From Elgaria multicarinata webbii (Eukaryota > Chordata > Lepidosauria > Squamata > Anguidae): 64,000 bases of DNA. Both the position numbers and the translations under genes were made by a program. Location: positions 53,238,001-53,302,000 of the forward strand of contig NC_086172.1 in the NCBI RefSeq assembly GCF_023053635.1, in the 5' to 3' direction. The notes under the pieces are model-generated. The model searched no databases and was not told the DNA's origin. It saw only the letters and a list, made by a program, of their open reading frames with translations. How positions within the stretch are numbered: the first letter of the stretch is position 1; every line of letters starts with the position of its first letter. This document shows positions 54,728 to 64,000 of this stretch, piece after piece.

Positions 54728-55212
54728 CCCTTTCTACACCTAGGGGTCTTTGGGGAGAGAGGAGGGATGATCCTGGACTTACCTGCTTCTGGGATCATCC
54801 CCTAGCATACAAATGCCAGCACAACATCCCAGAAACTAACAGGGACATCACGGGAGCCATTAAAAAAAAAAAAGGAGCCGGGAGCTTGTGCTCCACTGAA
54901 TTAAAAAAAAAAAAAAAAAGCCCAACCTTGCTCCCCCCATCCTGATGTCCCTGGATTCTCCCCAGACCAGCTCCTTCCCTCTTTGCTGACCCCCAGTACT
55001 TGTGGGGAGGAGAGAAGAAGCCAGGACGGGCGCCCACACTGACTGCAGTCCTCGGGATGGTTCCGGGACCATGGGAAAAATTAGGATAACTGGGGAACCA
55101 GTTATTCTGGGAAAATGGAGGGCTCATCCCTGCCTGCTCCCATGATCTGCTGTCTGTCATTTGGATGCACAGGGACGACCCCAGGAAAAATCCATGGTGT
55201 AGAAAGGGCCAA
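54728..55212. mobile_element. Foldback DNA element with GGCCCTTTCTACAC ends
   Basis: Ends GGCCCTTTCTACACC and (other strand) GGCCCTTTCTACACCATGG. AAA flanks on both sides could be a short target duplication. Two A-rich runs (54867-54881, 54901-54919) interrupt the interior. No ORF with recognisable motifs. Confidence 0.7.
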
Positions 55213-56061
55213 AGTTTGTTTTATTTTACAAACAGACCCAATCATGAGCAGACAAACTCCATAACAAAGCATTCCAGCTTCAGAGGTGGCCAGACTCCCT
55301 CTGATAATAATAGAAAACTCAGCTGGTGTGTGTTGACAGGATTGGAACCAAAACAGGGCCACTGAGAAACAAGAAAAAGGTACCAGGACGTTCGGGGGAA
55401 TCCTGAACTTTTCAAAAGTAAACACCCCCCCCCCCAAAAAAAAACCTCACGGGGCAAAACTTTCCCAAAACTTATCAATGAGACTGAATTTGATCCATTG
55501 TCTCCAGGAACCATGGGATACTGAGTGTCAGTTGGAAAAGAAAAAAGGGGAATGGGAGTAGGGAGTAGTGGGGTGGCTTGCTTGAGCCTCTTATAACTTC
55601 CATGAACTTGGCTGGCTACAACTCTGAACAGGAATGCTTTGGTTATGTTGCAACATTTTGTAGCAGTCCCACTTGTCTAGCACCAAAGCCTTCCCAGTTA
55701 TGAGGCACATGCTTCCAAGCCAACCATAATATTTATAAGTGAAACTGTGGCAATCATTTAATGAGACCTTGATTAAATTCAGGAATAATATACAACGGCG
55801 TCAGGGGGCAGATCTGCCCGATAGCTGAGATTTAGCTGTCTGTGGTACACGTTGTTTTAAGGACAAAGATCTTCCTTTGTCTTCTATGACTGTGGTCCCA
55901 CTCTGACCGAAAACAATGGGAATATTATTTGTTTAGACTGGGGTTAGACTTCCCATCATTACAGCACTTCAGAGAAAAACAAAGGGACTTCTTATTTTAA
56001 AAAAGGCACTATTTGCCAAATGAATTTGAGATTGTGAAGTACAAATATTAGTAGACATGCA

Positions 56062-56147
56062 GAGCAATCCTACACATATTTCTCAGATGTATGTTCCATG
56101 GTAGCCAATGCATACCCTCAGGTAGTGTGCATAGGATTGCAGCCTTG
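56062..56147. repeat. Short inverted-repeat element
   Basis: GAGCAATCCTACACATATTT on the left and TGTGCATAGGATTGCAGCC on the right. Similar GCAAT.CTATGCAT motifs recur near 33777-33850 and 51068-51100. Confidence 0.55.
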
Positions 56148-56239
56148 GTGGACACAAAGATTGAACTATGTTCAAAGTAAGATATTTCTGACCATATTAA
56201 GTGAGGGAGATACTGCTCTATAGCCTTTGCTCCAGCTAT

Positions 56240-56637
56240 TATGTATATATGTATGTATTTATGTATTCATTGGATCAATCTCTTAGCCACCTTCCAAGAC
56301 CATAGTCTTTTCAAGGTGACTCCACAAACATATTCATATGAACTCTGAAAATAAACAACCATTTTAAATAAAGCAATTTCAATAAAATACAATTTTAGTA
56401 CACCTGAGATATGTTTAAGAGCATGAGGGACAATGCTGTACCTTACAGGTCATGGGGCAGAACAGAGATCCCCAACACCACCTTCTGAACAGGCAGCTAT
56501 GAGCGGAGCCACCATAACACCATGTCCTTTAAACCCAACACAGCCAGGTGTTCCAGAAGGATACCATGGTCAATGGTATTGAAAACTGCTGAGACTTCCA
56601 GGAGAACAAAGAAGGCCCCACTCACTTGCTAAGGGAG
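56240..56637 (-). mobile_element. L2-clade LINE fragment with internal deletion
   Basis: The 3' tail TTTATGTATTCATTGG leads to blocks CAACACCACCTTCTGAACAG and AGAAGGATACCATGGTCAAT, which match 19150-19265 of the longer LINE. The intervening RT and C-terminal region is largely missing, so the element carries a large internal deletion. Confidence 0.65.
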
Positions 56638-57941
56638 TGAGAGACTGTTGTAAAGCAGTGGTGTGGAAGTTCAGACCTGTGGGCCAAATCTAGACCAACT
56701 GGGGTCCCAGTCTAGCTCTCTGGGATTCCTCAGATGCCCCCTTTCCCCTCATTGCCATTCATTTCATGGTTTTCTGGCTTTTGCATGGTTTCTTTCCACT
56801 CTAAAAGATTGAAATACCACCCCTAAGGCTTAGTTACAAGCAATATTTTTTTTAATTTAAAATATGCTGGGGTTTTGTTTGGGGTTTCTGTATTATTATT
56901 ATTTTGTATTTTTGCCTTCCTCTTTTGCCTTTGCCCCCCTCCCCCCCAAATGAAACTCTTGAGAATTTCTCCAAAACTGAATTTGGCCCTCAGGCTGGAA
57001 CAGTTTAACATACCTGCTATAAAGCTTCCACTCCTGTCTTTTTTTTACAGAAGAATTTTGCAGAAGAATTAAGGGCAAAATCCTACTGCAATTATCGTAA
57101 CTTTAAGCCTATGACCTTGTTGGCTTATGGTCATCCAATGCAGAGCAGGAGAAGCAGTGGAGGCGATGTGTGCTTTCCCACTCTTCCTGCTCTGCAATTC
57201 TGCTAGAAAGGCTTCCGCCTCTCCACTGGGGCAGTTTAGAGGGGAAGGAAAGGAGGCCGGAGAGCCCTCAGGATAGCTTGTATCCTGCCCTCTCTTGTTT
57301 CCTGCCCTCTTCACCCACTGAAATGACCCCCTTTTCTTGTCCTCTGAGGTCACGTTCCTGACCAGGCCAACTGTGAGGGCAGGGGAGGGGTGCAGAGCTC
57401 CGATTCCCAGCTCTGAGGTCGGAGTGCTACCTCTGACCTCAGAGATGGGAATCCGAAATATCTTCTGTTCCCTCAGATGCTGTCTAAGGGCCATAGAATT
57501 ACTCCCTAAATGTGAGTTATTTTCATACGTCAACAGTAGAATGATGGAAATGCTCCATCATTATGAGCATTTCTTGAAGGCTACAGTTTGCGAAACCATA
57601 TAAAAGTTAAAACACATTTCCAAACCATTGCAAAATCATCCATAAGCTTATTACAATCCAGAAGGCTTGCAGTAAAGTTGTGGAGGAAAAAAGGGGGTGG
57701 GGAAGAGAGAGCTCCAAAATAAATAGTGATCAGAAAGGCACTGATAGCAAAGGTTTCTCTTTTATCGATGGCAAAGTTCTCAAACGAAGAACTCCATCAG
57801 GCGAGTGTTTTATTGCATACTTGTTACTCGGCACTCATGGATTTTTATGGGTCCCTCATTATGCTGTCAGCCTCCACCTCATCTCTTGCCCCTTCTAGCC
57901 TTCTTCACGTCACAAAAAAACACTGCAGTAAGTCCAACTTA

Positions 57942-58190
57942 TTTAATTTATTTATTATTGCATTTATATCCTGCCTTTTTTCCTGCAAGGAACCCAAGAC
58001 GGAGTACATAATCCTCCTCCTCCTCCTCCCCACTTTAACCTCACAACAACCACCCTGTGAGGTAGGTTGGGCTGAGAGTTTGTGATTGGCCCAAAGACAC
58101 CCAGTGGGTTTCCATGGAGACTAGAGTGGGGACTAGAACCTGGATCTCCCAACTCCCATTCTGACACTATAGCCACTACACTGACATCTT
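57942..58190 (-). mobile_element. tRNA-derived SINE with L2-like 3' end (fullest copy)
   Basis: Minus strand: GTGTAGTGGCTATAGTGTCA (degenerate A box region), AGGTTCTAGTCCCCAC (B box-like), CTCTCAGCCCAACCTACC, then GGCAGGATATAAATGCAATA and a TAAA terminus. A common squamate SINE type by recollection; naming not verified. Confidence 0.65.
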
Positions 58191-59196
58191 AAAAGACGGA
58201 AGTTGCTGCTATCTCCTGCTGTGTGCAGGAGATCCAACACTGTCAGAACGGTCCACTGAATGGGCCATGTTATTTACTTCCTCTTTCAAAAGAGGAAGCA
58301 ATGTTATGTAAATTTGGTTAATTTCCATGATCCCTTTCGTCCATTCCCCCGCCCCCTCTTCTCTCTGTCCTTTTGTAGCTTAGATAGCGGAGCAAACCTT
58401 TGCCCCCAGAATGGGAAAGGTAGTTTACAGTAAGTCCACTCACAATCCTAAGCCAGCAAGCACCCAGATATATGCATAAAGAAATAAGCCTCTTCCATAG
58501 TCCCATTTGCCCTGTCTCAGGCAAAGTGGGTAGAAAAACCTGTGTGCCTTTGTGGTTAACACGTTATAAACAGAAGAGATAAGGAAACATTCAATTTACC
58601 AGGGAAATTGACCAGATATAGACATGGAAATAGATCCTTGGGTTGAAGGGAATTAAAGGGAATGAAATACCTGGAAGCTGGGCGCCATTTCTAGGGTCAA
58701 GCAGCTTCTTCTTCCCACAGTCAGGCGGGAATCTGGAAAGAAGTGTTGGGCTGTCATTGGGCGAAGGAAGCTGGGGGGGGGGGAGTTTGACTGGCTTAAA
58801 ATCTTGCAGTAGCAAAGGGGGGAGGGGGAATGCAAGCATTGGATCCCTCATCTGAGCATGTCAAAGTGACATGGAGAGGGAAGGCAAAAACTGACAACCA
58901 ATTATATGCATGCTATGTTTTCTTTCTGTATAAAATCAAAGATTAACTTCCGTTCTGGGTCTCCTTCCACTGATTGTTTGCTGGGGAAGGGGGACTCCAT
59001 GTGCATGGAAAACCTAGGTACCTGAAGTGGAAATAAATCTTTTTCAAAGCGGCATCTGGATGGTTTTTTATTTGGATTTAATTGGGTTGTAATCCATGAC
59101 TATTTATCTGTCAACTCCTGCACATTTTAGGATATGCTTATGTTCCTATAGCTTGGGCAGCCTTAAGTTCATTTTAGGTTTATTCCCAGAAATTTA

Positions 59197-59536
59197 GGGC
59201 TTTGCTAGACCTACCTTGGAATCCGTGCAGGAGGAGGGGCAATCTCCCCCCCCATGATTCCTCCCCCCTGGCCCAATGGGCACAGCACTCAGCTTCTCCT
59301 GGCTACTCACGAGTAAGCCGTGTAGCCGGGGGAAAGCTGCGGAATGGGCTAGACCTTCCGTGGCCCTGGGATCGGCCTGGGGCTGTGGAAATACCGGGCC
59401 AAAAGTGGTGCAGGTTATCCCAGGCCAAGGGAGGGTTGATCCTAGGCTGAACCTGCGATCCCCTGTGCGTCATCTCGATGCACAGGGGTGAGCCTGGGTA
59501 TCAGCCCGGGCTAAACCCTTGTCTAGCAAAGGCATT
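59197..59536. mobile_element. Foldback element with GGGCTTTGCTAGAC ends
   Basis: Left GGGCTTTGCTAGACCTACC; right end on the other strand TGCCTTTGCTAGACAAGGG. Inner block GATGCACAGGGGTGAGCCTG resembles those in 53203-53695 and 54728-55212, so these are members of one superfamily. Confidence 0.65.
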
Positions 59537-62217
59537 AGTCTCACTTTAAATGACTATTTATCTGGTCATTGGACATTGCAGGAAAGTTTGAACCTCTTTA
59601 ATGCTCTTCTTGATATCTAGACAGACACTTTGTTCCACTCACACATCACTTGAAGTGACAGTGGGAGTACTTCCTTGTGAGTAAATTTACTTCCAATTAG
59701 GCATGTCTTCCTGTCATTACATCAACTCAAAAATAAGTCTATTGACTTGGACCCCTAATTGGTGAAGGGTGCCAGGATATTTTAAGAGAGAACTGGGCAA
59801 TGGGGGCAGGGGGAAAATATGTGGGTGGGAAAAGAGAGAGGGGGAGAAAACTCTCAAGGAGGAATTTACTAGAAGGAACATTGCAAAGAGTGGGTGAGAG
59901 GTAGGAATCTAGCAAAAAACATCTTTAGGGCAAAAGTTTGTATAGGGCAGGAGTGTTGAACCTCAGGCCTGCACGCCAAATCTGACCAAAGTAGGGTCCC
60001 TCTGGGGTTCCCCAGATGGCTATGCCCCCTTCCCTGGCCCCACACCATTTCCCCACATTGGGTGGTGTCTGTCAGGTGTCTGGCTCCTGGCTTCCTGTGC
60101 AGTTAAGCTGTCAAGCCATGTTTCCAATTATTTTTATTATGCAAACTACAAGCAAACAGGCCTTGCTTCAGGCTACAGATAGTATATTTGTGCAGCAATT
60201 AACAGCAAGCTTCCTAGTGGGCTTTGCATAATTGAAGAGGCTTCAGAGAACTACCTGGGTTAAAACAGCATGCATGAAAGTTGCTACTAAACTGCTGCTG
60301 GCTACTGCAGACCCTCCTTCTCAGACTGAGTGGCCTACCAAGTCCTGCCCTCAAGGTGGGGCTTTCCACTGGGTCACCTCCTTTGCTGACGTCTGACTCT
60401 GGGGATTTGTATTCTCACCCCTTCCTCCTCTTCATTAGGTGCTGCGTTCTCATGGGCTCAAGGGGTGGTGATGGCCTGGCTGTAATCCAGCTGATTAGTC
60501 TGCAGCTGGACTTCACGCTCACTGGCACTGATGTTCTTGTTGGAGGAGGGGGTTGGGTTGCTGTAACCCTGACACCTTGGCAACTTCCCTCTCCCTCTCT
60601 GACTCAGTACCAGTTCCCATGACTTCTTGGGGCACATTTGTAGAGGGGCTGGGCAAAACCCCTACAGTTTCTTGACTTTTCTTCAGGTTTATTCCTATTT
60701 TAAGGAGTTGATATGCCCTTTTGCCTTCAGCCCTGCTGGAATGTGGCCCTAGAGAGCTTCCTCCAAAGTGGAGGTTTGATACCTGGGCATACCCTGATGC
60801 TGAAGCACATACACTAAACCAGAAAGTTTCCAATTTGAACATCTCCTTAGTACTACCGTCAGGGCTCCCTGGTTTGCTCTCTTAGCAGACTCTCAGTCCT
60901 TATATGGGCATAATAATAAGAGTCTAATTTCTTGTTCTAAAGACTGCTGATAATATAGGTACAGCACTTTGAAGGCTTAAGCAAAGAACCATAAATATTA
61001 GGTACTGTTATCATTTATAACTGCATTGGTGTTACCCTGCTAGAATTGGTTGCATCTGGGTACATAAATGTTCATGCTGTGGAAAAACAATCAAACAAAA
61101 TAACCTAGTGGCTGAACAAACCCATTTTTAAGAATTTCCTTTTGAATTCAATAGCACCCTCCATGCAAACACAAACCAAACTATGTTTTAAGTTTGGGGA
61201 ATTTATGGATATCATGGATGTGGGAAGTGGGGATCAGAAAGCGCTGGTGTTTTAGACTTCTTGACTTCATGGTTCTCAGGCATATCAAAAGGACTTCTTT
61301 CATCCTTCACTGACATGGAGATGAGCCAGCTGGGCTGTTCTTATATTGTCACCCTCTTGCACCTAAATTATGGCTAAAGTTATTTTTGTATGGTGTGCGC
61401 ATGGATGTGCACATGCACACAGATCCACTGAATTGGCAACTACACAAAGCTTGCATGTACATGCCAATCTTTAACATGTAAAATGTATTGTCTTTACTTT
61501 CCCCCTTTCTTACCTCAAATATCCTGAAATGGTTCTGAAGTATGCAGAAACTGGTATTCTTAGTTTGGTTATCACCAGGCACCTAATGGGTGGTTATTAG
61601 GCACTTCCAAAGGCCGGGGTAAGAGATTTCCTCCAGCCATTAAAGTTTGCTAAAGTCCTTTTTAATGATCCTAAATGGTTGGAAGTTTATTTGCCCTGCC
61701 TTTGAATAGGTCAGACTTTAGTTAGTGGAAAGGGCATAGAAACAGTGTGTGAGTGAGGGAGACATAGACAGAGAAGCTTTTTTAGCTGAAGGTGACTAAA
61801 ACTGAGGCATCCTTGGTGTGCAGCTGGAATTGTACTTAGGAATGTATTTCCTCCCAAGGGGCTCTGAACATTAATAGACGTTACAAGGATACCACAAGTC
61901 TCCAGTGCTTCTTTTTTTTCATCCAAAAAGAAGAGACAATTCACTGGAGTCCCTTTCATTTGGGAGGCACTGCTGTGCCAATATGCTGCTCAGTGGGCAC
62001 CCATTAATACGGTGCAGTTTCAGTTGTGTTTATAACACAATCAGGTGCCATGCACCAATGCTTGGCCACATGCGTGGAGGTGTGCCACTTTTTCATGCAA
62101 ATTTGTTCCACAGGTCACTTCTGGAGCTTGCATTGAATTTGAGGTGGGATGGTTGTAAGTTGAGTCCTGTTGCTTCGGGGCTTTTATTTGTTGCTTTAAT
62201 TGCATTGTTTAATGCAG

Positions 62218-62345
62218 GGTTGTTGAACCTCTTTCAGTCCGAGGGCCGAATTCCATGCTGGAGAAGTTCTTGGGGGCCACATTCCAATGGTGGGTGGGGC
62301 CAAAGGGGAAATGGGCAGGGTCCAAAGTATAGAAATACTTTTGTA
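62218..62345 (+). repeat. Dispersed repeat with GTTGAACCTCTTTCAG start
   Basis: TTGAACCTCTTTCAGTCCGA, CCGAATTCCATGCTGG and GTGGGTGGGGCCAAAGG. Related copies are at about 35415-35600, 52755-53000 and, more distantly, 56655-56800 and 59950-60030. Confidence 0.55.
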
Positions 62346-62865
62346 TGAACACTTACAATATATAATTTCAAATAATTATAATGTAGATGCCAAATGTTAT
62401 ATGAGAGTGAAACCTCTTTTTGATTTCTTTTTGGACAAATTACATTTTGGGGGGACAAAGGATCGCTTGCCCTTACCTTGTATTAGAATTATAACAATTA
62501 AAAATATATACATACATTATTAATTATATTTCTGATTACGTATTTCTGATTGTGTTACCCACTTGCCTGGGGTCTCCAGGGTAAGAGGAAGTGATAAAAT
62601 AAACCCATGTACTAAAGCATGTAGTATTTTATTCCCAGTTTACACCTTTTTCATATTAATCTGGTCATGGTTCTCCATTCACTTTGTTTGGGCAAAGAAA
62701 ATTTCTTCTTCCCATCTGTAGTGACTCACAAGTGCTGATAAAGCTTTGCATAGTACATTACCATTCCTACAAAACCAAAAATGATTAACATATAGACATA
62801 ATGTAGGTGGTGCAATAAATTCAGCACAGACAGTTAACATCCTCCATTGCCGTAATTCAAGACTC

Positions 62866-62985
62866 GGCCCTCCAGATGTTTTGGACCACAACTCCCATAA
62901 GACCCAGCCAGCATGGCCAATGGTGAAGGGATGATGAGAACTGTAGCCCCAAAGATCTGGAGAAACTACATTGCCTTCCTCAGCC
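62866..62985. repeat. Palindromic foldback element
   Basis: CCCTCCAGATGTTTTGGACC on the left; GAACTGTAGCCCCAAAGATC and TGGAG on the right. Confidence 0.65.
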
Positions 62986-63072
62986 CTAATTCCTCTCACA
63001 TTTTTCCTAATCCATTAATTTTCCTCTTCATGGTTTTCATGCAACAAAGGTCTTAATGACAGCTGATCTACA

Positions 63073-63172
63073 TCACCTTCCCCAACCTGGCCATTGGTTA
63101 TGTTGGCTGTGGTTGATGGGGTTGTAGTCCAAAATATCTGGAGCGAGGGAACCCAGTTGGGGAAGGTGATGC
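63073..63172. repeat. Palindromic foldback element
   Basis: CACCTTCCCCAACCTGGCC on the left; GTAGTCCAAAATATCTGGAG and CCAGTTGGGGAAGGTG on the right. Confidence 0.7.
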
Positions 63173-64000
63173 ACACATTTCCCCAATGAAATTACGGATG
63201 CAATCTTATTCATGTTTAGACAGAAAAAAAGTCCTTCAATTCCCAACATTCCCCAGACAGTTTTAGCAGGATTGGGGCCTTTGAGAATATTGAGTCCAAA
63301 ATTATTCCTGATGACACTGTTGTTGAGCAGCATCCAACATCGTGCAAGCAGATGTCCGCTTGCATAATGGGGCTTCCCTTCCCTCTGCCCCCTCCTGCAT
63401 CCCCACCCCTCCATCAAATCTGTTCCAGCAGCTTGTCCAAATTTTTGGAGCAGATTTTGGGATAGGGTGTTGAGGACTGCAAGGGGAAGGAGAATCCAGT
63501 CTGCCAATAGTGTTTGTTCAGCTGGAAGTCCGACAATGCTGGATTTCACCCACTGAAGCTAACTTCTCCCCCCCTCGATTAATTTCAATTAAGTCTTAGT
63601 CACGATCACCTCTAGCCAGATTGGTTTTCTATCATCTCTTTGTCAGTTCTCCCTCCTGCTTGCCATACATTCAAATTAGTGATTACATCAAGGTCATTTC
63701 CATCCCAGCTTTACATTCTTGTTTAAGTACCTAGATTTTGTTATTTTCTTTCCAGTTCTGTGAGAAAATATCCTTATTTTTGTTAGAAATGTTTTATTTA
63801 TGCAGTGTTTCCATGGAGAAACATGGGACACACACATACACACCTTGGAAAAGTTTGGTGGTTTGCCATTAAGATGGAATAGCTGTCCTCAGATGAGTGA
63901 TTACCCAGAAACAAAGCATTTAAGATAAAGCGAAGGGGAAAGCACTGAATGATTCATATTTCTTGGACAGCTAAATTCCATTCACATCTTATTCACTATA

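Larger units (their letters stand above)
41640..64000. other. Region upstream of TNFAIP6, no gene recognised
   Basis: 22 kb without any frame that I can tie to a protein family other than LINE remnants. Repeats are listed separately. Stretches in which I see nothing: 42640-43180, 43294-44035, 46400-47390, 49200-50680, 55212-56060, 56640-57940, 58190-59195, 59536-62215 (apart from a dispersed-repeat fragment at 59950-60030) and 63172-64000. In human the next gene beyond TNFAIP6 is NMI; no NMI-like exon was noticed. Confidence 0.6.

Noticed and set aside
60281-60622. 113-codon plus-strand frame upstream of TNFAIP6, considered as a possible gene exon
   Set aside because: Low-complexity Leu/Ser/Pro composition without a family match, good splice signals or similarity to NMI, the expected next gene.
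63073-63549. 158-codon minus-strand frame
   Set aside because: It runs through a foldback element and unique sequence, with no motif and no sign of codon conservation.
1-64000. Retroviral or other capsid-bearing fossil elements, and CRISPR arrays
   Set aside because: No LTR pair, gag/pol/env-type motif or regularly spaced repeat array was recognised; the reverse transcriptases present are LINE type.

Overview
This is a stretch of a vertebrate nuclear genome, almost certainly from a squamate reptile (lizard or snake). The exons are interrupted by GT-AG introns. The introns are full of L2- and CR1-clade LINE tails, tRNA-derived SINEs, TAA/TTA microsatellites and foldback DNA elements of the kind common in lizard genomes. 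The species cannot be fixed from the sequence.

Two host genes are recognisable, both on the minus strand. RIF1 occupies 397-16055: thirteen coding exons with its CpG-rich promoter at about 16.06-16.48 kb. They encode the first 522 codons of a protein that is about 2,470 aa in mammals, and the rest lies beyond position 1. TNFAIP6 (TSG-6) is complete, with six coding exons between 41414 and 22271 and a predicted 269-aa secreted Link-CUB protein. All splice sites are GT-AG and all phases agree. The order TNFAIP6-RIF1 and their shared orientation match the arrangement in other amniotes (human 2q23.3), so this is a conserved syntenic block.

Layout. 1-16.1 kb: 5' part of RIF1; intron 1 (9.4-15.9 kb) carries a 2.3-kb DNA transposon with about 300-bp terminal inverted repeats, a nested SINE/LINE pair and a 525-bp foldback element. 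16.1-21.8 kb: RIF1 promoter and a repeat-rich intergenic gap with a 5'-truncated L2-clade LINE whose reverse-transcriptase ORF is almost intact. 21.8-41.6 kb: TNFAIP6, with a SPIN-type hAT element flanked by a perfect 8-bp target duplication, several copies of an unrecognised dispersed repeat and a tandem AP-1 duplication in its introns. 41.6-64 kb: no gene recognised upstream of TNFAIP6; LINE fragments, foldback elements and microsatellites.

The two genes do not form a pathway. RIF1 is a nuclear HEAT-repeat protein of replication timing and double-strand-break repair, and TNFAIP6 is an inflammation-induced, hyaluronan-binding matrix protein. No RNA gene, CRISPR array or clear retroviral fossil was recognised. 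The most unusual item is the transposon at 12418-14735, whose coding part matches a PIN/XPG-like protein family remembered from invertebrate genomes and which carries an internal inversion.
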